From the NCBI GenBank assembly GCA_010672925.1, contig JAAHFP010000062.1, forward strand, positions 1 to 32,062: 32,062 bases of DNA, written 5' to 3'. Numbering within the stretch: the first letter of the stretch is position 1; each line of letters begins with the position of its first letter. Source of the stretch: Symploca sp. SIO1C2. Lineage in GTDB: Bacteria > Cyanobacteriota > Cyanobacteriia > Cyanobacteriales > Coleofasciculaceae. The translations under genes and the position numbers were made by a program. Below the pieces are notes generated by a model. That model ran no database searches. It was not told the origin of the DNA and saw only the letters and a program-made list of their open reading frames with translations. Positions 23,878 to 32,062 of this stretch are shown one piece after another.

Positions 23878-26800
23878 TCAATCCGGAGTTCTATCGATAA
23901 GCCAATAGGTAACCATTTTCCCCTTACCTTTGACTTCAATCTCACCTCGCTTTTCAAACCAATATTTGTGCTGGAGGCGCTCATAGGTAGCAGCTGTTAC
24001 TTGGATACGCCCTGGTCCACCTTGGGACTCCATCCGCGAAGCAACATTCACTGCATCTCCCCACAAGTCATAGATAAACTTAGTAACACCAATTACTCCT
24101 GCTACTACCGGTCCTGTATTAATACCAATGCGGAGTTTGAAGGATTGGCTATTATTCCAGGTGAAACGAGTAATTTCCCGTTGCATCTCCAGAGCCATCT
24201 CCGCAATTGCTTCGGGATGATTTGGTTTAGGCATGGGGAGACCACCAACTGCCATATAAGCATCTCCAATAGTCTTGATTTTCTCTAAACCGTACTTTTG
24301 GGTTAAACGATCAAAGCGAGAAAATATTTGATTGAGTAAAGCAACCAATTCTGTAGGCGGCATACTCGAAGAAAGGGGAGTAAAGCCAACAATATCAGCA
24401 AAGAGAATAGTCGCTTCCTCGAATTGCTCAGCGATCGCACTTTGGTCTTGTTTCAATTGTTCAGCGATCATCTGGGGCAAAATACTTAGTAGTAGACCTT
24501 CTGACTTTGCTTGTTCTACCCGTAGAGCTTCCTCTGCTTGTTTGCGCATGGTGATATCTTCCACCGTGCCTTCGTAGTGGAGTATATTACCTTTGGTATC
24601 ACGAACGGCACGAGTATTGCCACAACTCCAAATGATACTACCGTCTTTGCGATAAACCTGGTATTCAAAATTGGATACTGCACCATCCCTCTCTAGGATT
24701 GCCACTAACTCATTCCTACGGTTAGGGTTAACGTATAGTTGCTTTTGAATATCAGTCAGGTATTCCATCATTTCCTCTGGCGAGGAGTAGCCATACATCC
24801 GAGCTAGGGATGAATTGACACTCAAATAGCGACCATCTACGGTAGTTTGAAAAATACCACAGATAGCATTTTCAAAGATGCTGCGATACTTTTCTTCTGC
24901 TTGCCGCATGGCTTCTTCTGCGAGTTTACGTTCTGTAATATCTCGGGCTACCCAAATAACTCGATTACCGGGCATTGGTGAAGCATTAGCAGCAAACCAA
25001 ATTTCCCCTAATTTTGGTTTTTGGCTTTTGGCTTGGAGTCTAAAAATTAGACCAGCTTCTTGATTTTTGTGTATCGCCATCTCCTTATGTTGGATAGGCA
25101 GGCTGTATTCTACACTTACTGTCTGCCCTGTTGTCAATGCTTGCTGGATATGACTAGCAAACAACTGAGCTTGCATCGGTGGTAAAACTTCATAGACAGT
25201 CTTACCAATACTTTTAGTAGCTGAACCATACAACAATTCAGAATTAGTTGATATAATTTTGAGGTATCTTCCTTGGTCATCAAAAACGGCAATGATATCA
25301 GTCATTGCAGCGAAGAGTGCTCGTAATTCTGCTTCTATTTTTTGCCGCTCAACAATCTCAACTCCTAGTTGATGATTTAACTGCTTGAGTGCTGCTGTTC
25401 TTTCCTCAACTCTAGTTTCTAGTTCCTCATTGGCTCTTTGTAATGCTTCCTCTGCTTGCTTGCGTTTCGTAATATCCTCAACTGTACCTTCGTAGTAGAG
25501 TAAGTTATCTTGGTCGTCACGAACAGCACGAGCATTCTCAGAAATCCAGGTGATACTGCCATCTTTACGGCGAATTTGCGACTCAAAGTCTACAACCAGG
25601 TCATTTTCTTGGAGTAATAGACTAAAGATGTCGCGACGGTTGGGGTTCAGGTAAAGTTGCTCTTGGATGTTGGTAATATTTGCCATCAATACTTCGGGAG
25701 AATCATAGCTGTAGATGCGGGCGAGGGCTGGATTAACACTGAGGTAATGTCCATCGGGAGCAGTTTGGAATATCCCTTCAATCGCATTTTCAAAAATACT
25801 TTGATAGTTAGCTTCCGCCTGTCGTTGAGCCTCCAAAGCTTGCTGTCTTTCAGTAATATCAATACCAATGGTAAAAGCGGCTCGGTCTTGGTCGTATTTG
25901 CGAGCTACAATCAAGTAATTCCGATTAATCCCGTTGACTTGAGCATCTACTTCTCGATAAACGTCTCGCTGGGGGCTAGCAAACAACTCCTTTACTAATT
26001 GATTAAACTCGGAGCTAGCTTCTAAAAAACCGATATCTCGACCAATGAAAGCTTCTTGGGGCATGTTGAAGTTTTCAGCTAATTGCCGATTGACTCCCAA
26101 ATACTTTAAATCTGAGCTAATCCAAGAAACAATCCCTGGTACAGCTTCCAAAATAGCCTGCAACTGATCTTTGGCTGCCCGTAAAGCTTTTTCGGCTAAG
26201 GTTCGTTCCGCCACCTCTGCCACTAGTTGGTCATTGGATGCTATCAGAGCAGCTGTTCGTTCGGCAAATTGTTGCTCTAGGTCAGCTTTCCTTTGTTGTA
26301 GTGCTTCCCTTGCTAGCTTCTGATCCGTAATATCCCGCGCTACCAAAATCACTGAGTCTGTAGAAATCGGTGAAATACTGCCAGCAAACCAAACTTCTTG
26401 CTCTCCAATAGTCAGACTGTATTCTGTATTGACTGTCTGTTGAGTTGCTAGGGCATCTCGGATGTAACCTAAAAAGGTATCAGCTTGAGCTGTTGCAAAG
26501 ACCTCGTGTAAAGTTTTGCCTATTAATTCCTCAGTTGGTTTGTACAGTAATGTTGGATTAGTTGGTGCTACTTTGAGGTAGCGTCCCTCGGCATTAAGTA
26601 CAAGGATGATATCCTTCATTGCCGCAAAGAGCGCTTTCAATTCTGCGGCGTTACGTGCTGCTTCACTGACAGATTCACGGAGTACTGCTTCTATTTGCTC
26701 TCGTTGGGCAATTTCCTGGTATAACCTTATGGTTGTTGCTTCTAGTTTCTGGGATTCTTTCCCTAACTGCCACACTTTCCGGGAAACTTCCCCCAACAGA

Positions 26801-27921
26801 TCGATGACCATCGGTGAGTTATGGAAATTTATTTCTTCCACTCCCAACCAAGGTAAAGGTTTAATTAAATTGTTACTAGTTTTAACGATCTCAAATTGTC
26901 CTGTAGCTAAAATCCGCCCAATTTGAGAAACTTTACCTACATGGTGATTAGGCTCAATGCAGATGCAGCCACCGGGAGCTTCAAAACTTTGACCATAAGC
27001 TGCTACCCGGACTCTGTCCACTTCAAAAGACTGGGCTAATTCTACAGCTTGCTTCCAGAGGTAGACTTGGGAATAAGCAGCTTCAATAGGATCAGAAGTA
27101 ACTCGTGTTGCTCCATAGCGGTGCTGAAAGTTCCTGACAAATTGCCGATTGTTGGGCGTGTCTAAACTCTGGAAATAAGTCCAACTAGCATAGTGACCCT
27201 TAGCGACTTCTCCTATTTTCTGAAGTTCTTCTTCCGCCACGCTCACTGCCATGATGGGAATTTGATCTGCTGTTAAACCTAACTCTTGGTACTGGCGATA
27301 GAAAGCCAGGTTACTATCACCATTAATTGTACTGAAAACAACATCAGGAGCTTGTTGCTTGATCCTGGTAATCATTGCTCTAAAGTTTTGAGTTCCCAAG
27401 GGCAGATAATCTTCCCCAACTACTATTCCTCCCTGCTGTTTTAATTGGGCTTTGATAAGTTTATTAACTGTTCGCGGAAAAACATAGTCTGAACCTAACA
27501 GATAAAAGCGTTGACCTTGATTTTGTAGCAACCAACTCACGGCGGGTTCTACTTGTTGATTGGGACAAGAGCCAATGTAAAAAATATGTTTTGATTTCTC
27601 TAATCCTTCGTACTGTGAGGAATACCACAGTTGAGCATTGAATGCTTCTAAAACTGGCAAAACTGCTTTACGACAAGCAGAATTCCAACCACCGAAGAGA
27701 GTAACCACTTGGTCTTGTTGAATAAGTTTTTTAGTTTTTCTCTCAAATAAACTGGGATTAGAAGCTCCATCTTCAATAACTGGTTCAATGAGTTTACCTA
27801 ATACTCCCCCAGCCTGGTTGATTTCTGCGATCGCCATTAATTCCGCATCTTTCAGTGGAGCTTCACTGATCGCCATTGTTCCTTGGAGAGAGTGCAGGAT
27901 ACCCACTTTGACAGTTGACAT
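23878..27921 (-). CDS. Class III adenylate cyclase with periplasmic-binding-like sensor and five PAS domains (1347 aa)
   Basis: Domain order: type I periplasmic-binding-like domain of the UrtA/AmiC amide-binding group (about 1-365, VKVGILHSLQGTMAIS at the start); coiled segment; PAS1 (430-535); PAS2 (588-690); PAS3 (706-822); PAS4 (868-1000); PAS5 (1010-1122); then the class III cyclase (1168-1345). Metal aspartates are in FADIVGF (Asp1176) and GDAYM (Asp1220). Lys1216 (IKTIGD) and Asp1285 (YDLWGD) are the adenine-selecting pair, so cAMP is the expected product. PAS1/PAS4 and PAS3/PAS5 look like duplicates. No signal peptide or membrane helix, so the binding domain senses a cytoplasmic ligand, as AmiC does. 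I chose ATG at 27921: GGGAGAGG precedes it, while the longer frame would start at a TTG inside that site. Confidence 0.88.
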   Translation of the reverse strand: MSTVKVGILHSLQGTMAISEAPLKDAELMAIAEINQAGGVLGKLIEPVIEDGASNPSLFERKTKKLIQQDQVVTLFGGWNSACRKAVLPVLEAFNAQLWYSSQYEGLEKSKHIFYIGSCPNQQVEPAVSWLLQNQGQRFYLLGSDYVFPRTVNKLIKAQLKQQGGIVVGEDYLPLGTQNFRAMITRIKQQAPDVVFSTINGDSNLAFYRQYQELGLTADQIPIMAVSVAEEELQKIGEVAKGHYASWTYFQSLDTPNNRQFVRNFQHRYGATRVTSDPIEAAYSQVYLWKQAVELAQSFEVDRVRVAAYGQSFEAPGGCICIEPNHHVGKVSQIGRILATGQFEIVKTSNNLIKPLPWLGVEEINFHNSPMVIDLLGEVSRKVWQLGKESQKLEATTIRLYQEIAQREQIEAVLRESVSEAARNAAELKALFAAMKDIILVLNAEGRYLKVAPTNPTLLYKPTEELIGKTLHEVFATAQADTFLGYIRDALATQQTVNTEYSLTIGEQEVWFAGSISPISTDSVILVARDITDQKLAREALQQRKADLEQQFAERTAALIASNDQLVAEVAERTLAEKALRAAKDQLQAILEAVPGIVSWISSDLKYLGVNRQLAENFNMPQEAFIGRDIGFLEASSEFNQLVKELFASPQRDVYREVDAQVNGINRNYLIVARKYDQDRAAFTIGIDITERQQALEAQRQAEANYQSIFENAIEGIFQTAPDGHYLSVNPALARIYSYDSPEVLMANITNIQEQLYLNPNRRDIFSLLLQENDLVVDFESQIRRKDGSITWISENARAVRDDQDNLLYYEGTVEDITKRKQAEEALQRANEELETRVEERTAALKQLNHQLGVEIVERQKIEAELRALFAAMTDIIAVFDDQGRYLKIISTNSELLYGSATKSIGKTVYEVLPPMQAQLFASHIQQALTTGQTVSVEYSLPIQHKEMAIHKNQEAGLIFRLQAKSQKPKLGEIWFAANASPMPGNRVIWVARDITERKLAEEAMRQAEEKYRSIFENAICGIFQTTVDGRYLSVNSSLARMYGYSSPEEMMEYLTDIQKQLYVNPNRRNELVAILERDGAVSNFEYQVYRKDGSIIWSCGNTRAVRDTKGNILHYEGTVEDITMRKQAEEALRVEQAKSEGLLLSILPQMIAEQLKQDQSAIAEQFEEATILFADIVGFTPLSSSMPPTELVALLNQIFSRFDRLTQKYGLEKIKTIGDAYMAVGGLPMPKPNHPEAIAEMALEMQREITRFTWNNSQSFKLRIGINTGPVVAGVIGVTKFIYDLWGDAVNVASRMESQGGPGRIQVTAATYERLQHKYWFEKRGEIEVKGKGKMVTYWLIDRTPD

Positions 27922-28616
27922 AGGCGAAACCTCTCCCAAAAGTTATAGATGTTTGTTGATTGCTTTACCTGTAATGCGACCCCACGAATCTTGAACAGAC
28001 AAAATTTTTTTGTATTTCGTGTGTATATATTGACTTGAGTCTTCAGTTACCTTAATTTAGAAGGTGTTACCAAAATAAATTTTTATATATAGTGTTTTTT
28101 AAGGATTGGTGAATAGCCGAAGCTTTGAAGGCTCTTTTCCAGGAGAATTTGTATTTCACATTTCTTTCACAGCAAAATGCTATACGTAACTAATTGTAGT
28201 ATAAGGTTCATAACCAAAGAGTTCTAATGTTTTTTTAGTAAAATATTTTATTTTATTATACATATATTTTTATACTTTGGCTTTATTGTTAGTAATCTCT
28301 AACACTGCTAATATCATTGTTTGTATCTTATACTACAAAAGAGGTTCTTACTTTCTATATTTTAGATTTATACTATTTTCTAGGTGATTTACCGTAAACT
28401 ATCCCTGGTAAAACTCAAAGATTACGAGTTTGTCGTTAGTCCAGTGGCCAAGGAGATCCTCTCACAAAGGTTGATCGAGATTTTGTCCGGTCTTTCGGTA
28501 GCAAGAGATAACTATCTTTGAGTTGTAGTTCTGGAGTTGAAGAATTACTAGAGAAGAAGTGAAAAATTCCCTAACACCTATTACTGGTACCGATGCCAGT
28601 TACACTGAAGTAACAC
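27922..28616. other. AT-rich intergenic region upstream of the cyclase gene
   Basis: Nearly 700 bp, strongly AT-rich from 28040 to 28380, presumably carrying the promoter of the cyclase gene, though I cannot name one. TAACACCTATT is directly repeated at 28571-28581 and about 28610-28620. A protein-like small frame is listed separately. No RNA element was recognised. Confidence 0.35.
28384..28521 (+). CDS. Possible small protein or gene fragment (45 aa)
   Basis: A GTG frame, directly after an in-frame TAG, gives 45 codons with a natural-looking composition (KLKDYEFVVSPVAKEIL, then QRLIEILSGLSVARDNYL) and higher GC than its AT-rich surroundings. No homologue is recognised, no Shine-Dalgarno is visible, and it may be a fragment of a lost gene. 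Confidence 0.2.
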   Translation: MIYRKLSLVKLKDYEFVVSPVAKEILSQRLIEILSGLSVARDNYL

Positions 28617-29801
28617 CTATTTATCCACTTCCGTTACGCGCCAACTTAACTTTAAGTTAATCCAGAAGTTCCAAAGAGTGACTGCCGCGATCGCTATCAG
28701 GTTAGCCAGGAGGTAGTGGACTCCTAGGATGTTAAATAACAAATTTAACAGTAGGACATTGAGAGCTAAACCTACTAAGCAAACAATATTAAACTTTAAT
28801 AACCGCTTAAGGCTTTTACCCCATCCTTGCTGCTGAAGGGCAAGGTCTCTAAAAGTCCAAGCATCATTCCAGGCGAAGTTGTTAATTATAGCTACTTCCG
28901 CAGCAATAATTTTACTACGGGTTAGTCCCCAAGCTAAAGTAGTAGGGTCATGGAGTAAGTACAGCACACTCATATCCACAAACACCCCAGTTAAACCAAC
29001 CAAACCAAAGCGGATAAACCGCTTAATGGGAAGAGGAAGGCGCTGCCGGAGTTTGCCAAGTCTTCCTAGGGAAAGGCGCAACCGTATTAAGTGATGTAGA
29101 TAATCTAGATAATGTTTCCAGCTTACCTTACTTTTTCCTGCTTGACGCTCTTGAAAGACGTAGCCAACTTCCGCAATTTGCTTAATATTTCCCCTAGCCA
29201 GGACTTCAATGAGAATTTTGTAACCAAGGGGATTAAGGTCTTGTGGGTTGACCGCACTGTGATGTACGAGAAAGTAGCCACTCATGGGATCCGAAACTCT
29301 ACCTAAAACATTAGGCAGGATGACTAATCCTAATAACTGAGCTCCTCTAGATAAGAAACGCCGGATCATGCTCCAATCAGAAACCCCACCATCTTCAATA
29401 TGACGACTGGCAACTGCCAAATCAGCTCCCTGTTCGATCGCACTGAGCAGTTTTAATAATATCTCCGGTGGATGCTGCAAGTCTCCATCAATTACTCCTA
29501 ATATTTTGCCTGTCCCTACCTGCCACCCTTGGATCACTGCTGTGGATAATCCTCGCTCATGCTGACGGTGTATTACCTGTAACTGGGGATATTCCGGTAT
29601 AAGTGACTGGGCAATCTTCCAGGTGTTATCTGGACTATTGTCATCGACTACAATTAATTCGTAGTTATGGGGTATGACTTCGTTGAGCAAATGGCTCAGT
29701 GTCCTGATGAGATCTTTGATATTTCTACTTTCGTTGTAGGTAGGAATCACCAAGCATAAGTAACAATCTACGAGATGGTTTACTTCCGGTGTAGTATGCA
29801 T
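28617..29801 (-). CDS. GT2 polyprenyl-phosphate glycosyltransferase fused to GtrA (394 aa)
   Basis: Residues 17-240 are a family 2 glycosyltransferase of the dolichyl-phosphate mannose synthase type: VIPTYNESRNI, VVDDNSPDNT (DDN at 53-55) and the metal site DGDLQHP at 105-111. Residues 262-388 are a GtrA domain with four transmembrane helices (first FIRFGLVGLTGVFVDMSVLY, last ANLIAIAAVTLWNFWINLKL). It should load a sugar onto a polyprenyl phosphate at the cytoplasmic membrane for glycan building. The fusion is common in cyanobacteria. No Shine-Dalgarno is seen; heptamer repeats start three bases before the ATG. No other glycan genes are nearby. Confidence 0.88.
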   Translation of the reverse strand: MHTTPEVNHLVDCYLCLVIPTYNESRNIKDLIRTLSHLLNEVIPHNYELIVVDDNSPDNTWKIAQSLIPEYPQLQVIHRQHERGLSTAVIQGWQVGTGKILGVIDGDLQHPPEILLKLLSAIEQGADLAVASRHIEDGGVSDWSMIRRFLSRGAQLLGLVILPNVLGRVSDPMSGYFLVHHSAVNPQDLNPLGYKILIEVLARGNIKQIAEVGYVFQERQAGKSKVSWKHYLDYLHHLIRLRLSLGRLGKLRQRLPLPIKRFIRFGLVGLTGVFVDMSVLYLLHDPTTLAWGLTRSKIIAAEVAIINNFAWNDAWTFRDLALQQQGWGKSLKRLLKFNIVCLVGLALNVLLLNLLFNILGVHYLLANLIAIAAVTLWNFWINLKLSWRVTEVDK

Positions 29802-29803
29802 GA

Positions 29804-29831
29804 GTTAGGTGTTAGGTGGTAGGTGGTAGGT
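29804..29831. repeat. Heptamer tandem repeat GTTAGGT/GGTAGGT, 4 units
   Basis: Two GTTAGGT and two GGTAGGT units sit directly upstream of the glycosyltransferase ATG, where they form its 5' leader. Confidence 0.8.
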
Positions 29832-29867
29832 GGCAATACTGCTGAGATAAACTCCATAGTATTCTTC

Positions 29868-29974
29868 AGCTCCTCAGTTCCCCCAGCTCCCTCAGCTCCC
29901 CCAGCTCCCCCAGCTCCCCCAGCTCCCCCAGCTCCCCCAGCTTCCCTAGCTCCCCCAGCTTCCCTATCTCTCCC
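29868..29974. repeat. Nonamer tandem repeat AGCTCCCCC, about 11 units
   Basis: Same 9-mer family as at 6871-6911. Units drift between CCCCC, CCCTC and TCCCT. A proline/alanine-rich frame across it is an artefact of the repeat. It lies between divergent genes, 45 bp before dndE. Confidence 0.88.
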
Positions 29975-30018
29975 ACACCTCTCACACTCCCCACTCTCTC
30001 TTAACCAAGTAGTCTAAT

Positions 30019-30405
30019 ATGGAATCCCCAATTGATCGCATCAAACTCTCCCAATCAGCTAAAGACCAACTTACTAAACTCAAACGCTACACCAAAATTG
30101 ACCAGTGGAACATCCTCTGTCGTTGGGCATTCTGTTGCTCTCTGGCTGAGCCCACTAGTCCCTCCCCAGTCCCTATTCCCGCTGACAGCAACGTTGAATT
30201 AACTTGGCGTACCTTCGGTGGGGACATGGCTGATATTCTTCTCATTGCTCTCAAACAACGTTGCCATAATGACGGTTTAGGTTGTGAGCCAGAAACCCTC
30301 GCTACCCAATTTCGTCTCCACTTGCATCGGGGTATCGGTTACCTGGCAGGTGATCCTAATATAAAAAAAATTGAAGACTTGATCACTATTGCCCTAGTGT
30401 CGTGA
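30019..30405 (+). CDS. dndE: DndE, DNA sulfur modification protein (128 aa)
   Basis: Matches DndE of the DNA phosphorothioation system: the N-terminal DRIKLSQSAKDQLTKLKRYT, NILCRWAFCCSLAEP, IPADSNVELTWRTFGGD and LRLHLHRGIGYL-type segment (AtQFRLHLHRGIGYLAG) are family hallmarks. DndE is a small basic protein that binds nicked DNA and works with DndB, C and D, placing sulfur in the DNA backbone. The usual dndBCD neighbours are not in this window; the gene is an orphan between a repeat tract and a coiled-coil gene. Full length for the family. No clear ribosome site before ATG at 30019. Confidence 0.9.
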   Translation: MESPIDRIKLSQSAKDQLTKLKRYTKIDQWNILCRWAFCCSLAEPTSPSPVPIPADSNVELTWRTFGGDMADILLIALKQRCHNDGLGCEPETLATQFRLHLHRGIGYLAGDPNIKKIEDLITIALVS

Positions 30406-30546
30406 CACACCTGAAAATGTAGGTTGGGTAGAATATTCCCTTAGCATCGGTCGAAAGAGAAGTTAAACCCAACAGAATATGCGAGGAATGTTGGGCTAAA
30501 AGCTAAGCTGGATCAACCACCTAAATCACCTAGTTGTCAGAGTCTG

Positions 30547-30978
30547 ATGGGAAGAATCAATCAAGAAATTGCTCATTTGCTGGATCTAGCACAGCAGTTG
30601 CAAGAACAAGGGAAGCTAGTGCAGAAGTTGGTTGAACCGAGTACTGACTTCCACAAAATGGAGCGGGAGATGCTCATTAATATGCTCCAAGAAATGCAGC
30701 AAAAAGCTCAAGAACAAGAGCAACTGAAGGAATATTGGCAGCGAAAAGCTCAAGAGCAAGAGCAGTTTAAAGAAGATTTACAACGTCAGGTGATTCGTTT
30801 GCTCGATGAGATAGAAGCGATCGCTAGTGGTAACCTAACTCTAAAAACCGAGGTAACTCCAGATGTGATTGGGGCTGTCGCTGATTCCATTAACCAGCTG
30901 GTTGACAACCAAATTGAAATTCTTCAGCAGCTGCCGCCGGATGCTCCTATCAGACAAAAATTTCAGCTTCCCGACTGA
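30547..30978 (+). CDS. Small soluble coiled-coil protein with HAMP-like segment (143 aa)
   Basis: Residues 1-95 are a charged coiled coil rich in Q, E and K with a repeated KAQEQEQ(L/F)KE unit. Residues 95-130 (GNLTLKTEVTPDVIGAVADS and following) resemble the HAMP segments of PilJ-like chemoreceptors. No signalling domain or membrane helix follows, so this may be a soluble adaptor or a remnant of a receptor. The start at ATG 30547 has no strong Shine-Dalgarno. It lies 141 bp after dndE on the same strand; co-transcription is possible but unproven. Confidence 0.65.
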   Translation: MGRINQEIAHLLDLAQQLQEQGKLVQKLVEPSTDFHKMEREMLINMLQEMQQKAQEQEQLKEYWQRKAQEQEQFKEDLQRQVIRLLDEIEAIASGNLTLKTEVTPDVIGAVADSINQLVDNQIEILQQLPPDAPIRQKFQLPD

Positions 30979-31040
30979 ATAATGACAGAAACTATACCTC
31001 AGAGTTGTTTGTCTCAAAATGCTAGAGGCTTTTGCTAAGA

Positions 31041-31097
31041 GAAGCATTTGAAAGATAATTTAAGTACATAGACTCAAGTATATCTTCCAAATGCTTC
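31041..31097. repeat. Long inverted repeat, 16 of 17 bp, 23-bp loop
   Basis: GAAGCATTTGAAAGATA (31041-31057) pairs with TATCTTCCAAATGCTTC (31081-31097), with one mismatch. It lies 63 bp after the coiled-coil gene. It may stabilise or end the transcript, or be a small mobile remnant. No T-run follows. Confidence 0.5.
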
Positions 31098-31140
31098 CCT
31101 GCTCAGGTAATTTTCTCGTAAAAAATGTACCTATTGTAGG

Positions 31141-31164
31141 GTGTGTTAGCGCAGCGTAACGCAC
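31141..31164. repeat. Dispersed near-palindrome GTGTGTTAGCGCAGCGTAAC...
   Basis: The widely scattered cyanobacterial motif of the form 'GTGCGTTACGCTGCGCTAACACAC' is present here in reverse orientation. Near-palindromic; no gene in the surrounding 31098-31289. Confidence 0.5.
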
Positions 31165-31289
31165 CGTTTTGCGGGTACAATCATTTTAAAAATCGCCTAA
31201 GCACTAGGCTACACCAACACCCAACCCTGGAAATCTAGTCCAGTATTCTCTTCAAACCAGGTTTCTTGACCTATGCCCTAGCACAGTCT

Positions 31290-31748
31290 TTAGTAGACAC
31301 CAGGATTGTAGCGATCGTCACCTGCGTTGTAAACAGGTTCTGGCTCAGTCACTGTGAAAACTTCATCATCAATTTGAACTTTTAACCGTTCTTTCTGTCT
31401 TTCGCTGAGTCCCGGAATATTCAAAACGTCTTCTATTACTTTATAGGGAGCATTCTGAACAATTATTGATGCCAGAGTGGGGTAAAACCCTGGATAGTTA
31501 CGAAAATATCGAATATGGGTATTGTTCAAATCAATTTTTTCTTTGTCACCGTACTCAGTAGCGAGTTTGGCATCAGCAGGGTTAACTTTAGGAGCCTCAG
31601 CCAGTAAAACAGAAGATGATTGCAATGTCGCACTACTAAATGAATTCAGGTAAGTCAAGGGCATTGGCGAAGCCATAACCTTTAGAGGTAAACCCAAGCA
31701 GCCGATGGCAATAGTCAAGACTGCAAGTAAACGAACCAATCCTTTCAT
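31290..31748 (-). CDS. psbU: Photosystem II extrinsic protein PsbU, 12 kDa (152 aa)
   Basis: Extrinsic lumenal subunit that stabilises the oxygen-evolving complex. An N-terminal signal peptide ([19 protein letters not shown], cleavage likely after VMA or farther on before PKVNPADAK) directs it to the thylakoid lumen. The mature part has the family helix-hairpin-helix signature [57 protein letters not shown] and the end [10 protein letters not shown] chose ATG at 31748; AAGGAG lies seven bases upstream, and the TTG three bases earlier is unlikely. Single gene, as usual for psbU. Confidence 0.95.
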   Translation of the reverse strand: MKGLVRLLAVLTIAIGCLGLPLKVMASPMPLTYLNSFSSATLQSSSVLLAEAPKVNPADAKLATEYGDKEKIDLNNTHIRYFRNYPGFYPTLASIIVQNAPYKVIEDVLNIPGLSERQKERLKVQIDDEVFTVTEPEPVYNAGDDRYNPGVY

Positions 31749-31870
31749 CAACTTAACTCCTTAGCTTATACAAAACAGCACTAACTATGAACAGAAGTTA
31801 TACTACTGTTCATTTAGTTTAATTTTTGTGTCCATTATCTCATCTTATGGTAACAATGCCTCCAGTAACC
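31749..31870. other. psbU upstream region
   Basis: About 120 bp between the psbU start and the repeat tract. AAGGAG for psbU is at 31757-31762. The remaining AT-rich part (31765-31850) should hold its promoter, but no -35/-10 pair is clear. Confidence 0.35.
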
Positions 31871-32062
31871 GGAGCTGGGGGTGCTGGGGGTGCTGAGGAG
31901 CTGGGGGAGCTGAGGGAGCTGAGGGAGCTGAGGGAGCTGAGGGAGCTGAGGGAGCTGGGGGAGCTGAGGGAGCTGAGGGGCGGAGGAGCTGAGGGGGTGA
32001 GCGGAGGGGCGGAGGAGCTGAGGGAGCTGAGGGAGCTGAGGGAGCTGGGGGAGCTGAGGAGA
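31871..32062. repeat. Nonamer tandem repeat GAGCTGAGG/GAGCTGGGG, about 20 units, runs off the window
   Basis: A continuous run of the 9-mer GAGCTGAGG with GAGCTGGGG and GGCGGAGGA variants from 31871 to the right end. It is the inverse complement of the AGCTCCCCC/AGCTCCCTC family at 6871-6911 and 29868-29974. Unit copies differ slightly, as expected for slippage. No coding frame is convincing. Confidence 0.92.

Noticed and set aside
27922-28616. Riboswitch or tRNA in the 695-bp AT-rich gap
   Set aside because: I found no cloverleaf, T-loop motif or recognised aptamer core.
29823-30017. Proline/alanine-rich 64-codon frame
   Set aside because: It is the translation of the AGCTCCCCC tandem repeat and starts inside heptamer repeats.

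Overview
The window looks like chromosome from a large-genome filamentous cyanobacterium of the Lyngbya/Moorena type. Three things support this. It carries psbU, the extrinsic photosystem II 12 kDa protein. It has 14 exact copies of the HIP1 octamer GCGATCGC that I could count (for example at 6190, 7284, 9204, 12483, 22586 and 30817). Its intergenic spaces are full of nonamer and heptamer tandem repeats, small palindromes, MITE-like elements and IS remnants. No rRNA, tRNA or CRISPR array was seen. The species assignment is inference.

Layout. 1-1.4 kb is a mobile-element graveyard: the tail of an IS630-type transposase, a broken IS200/IS605 tnpB element, and a 196-bp element with 18-bp terminal inverted repeats and a 9-bp target duplication. 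1.7-10.1 kb holds ordinary or poorly known genes: an 877-residue XRE-type HTH protein of unknown function, a YugP-type membrane zinc metallopeptidase, a ROK/polyphosphate glucokinase, an S1-repeat RNA-binding protein, a dienelactone hydrolase and a GntR-type regulator.

10.2-23.8 kb is the most interesting part. Two tandem paralogues encode three TIR domains, a membrane segment and 14 WD40 repeats each. Divergently transcribed from them are two tandem paralogues of a small two-helix membrane protein (DUF4231/SLATT-like). A TenA-like protein and a patatin-like phospholipase follow. Just upstream of the patatin gene is a 26-bp remnant matching its own 3' end. TIR NADases, SLATT pores and patatins are all known effector classes in bacterial immunity and regulated cell death. 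I infer a locally duplicated conflict or cell-death island. No system with this exact composition is known to me, and the functional linkage is not shown by the sequence alone.

23.9-32 kb holds a 1347-residue class III adenylate cyclase (periplasmic-binding-like sensor, five PAS domains, cyclase) with no signal peptide. It is followed by a GT2-GtrA polyprenyl-phosphate glycosyltransferase, an orphan dndE (DNA phosphorothioation), a small coiled-coil/HAMP-like protein, psbU, and a long nonamer tandem repeat running off the window edge.
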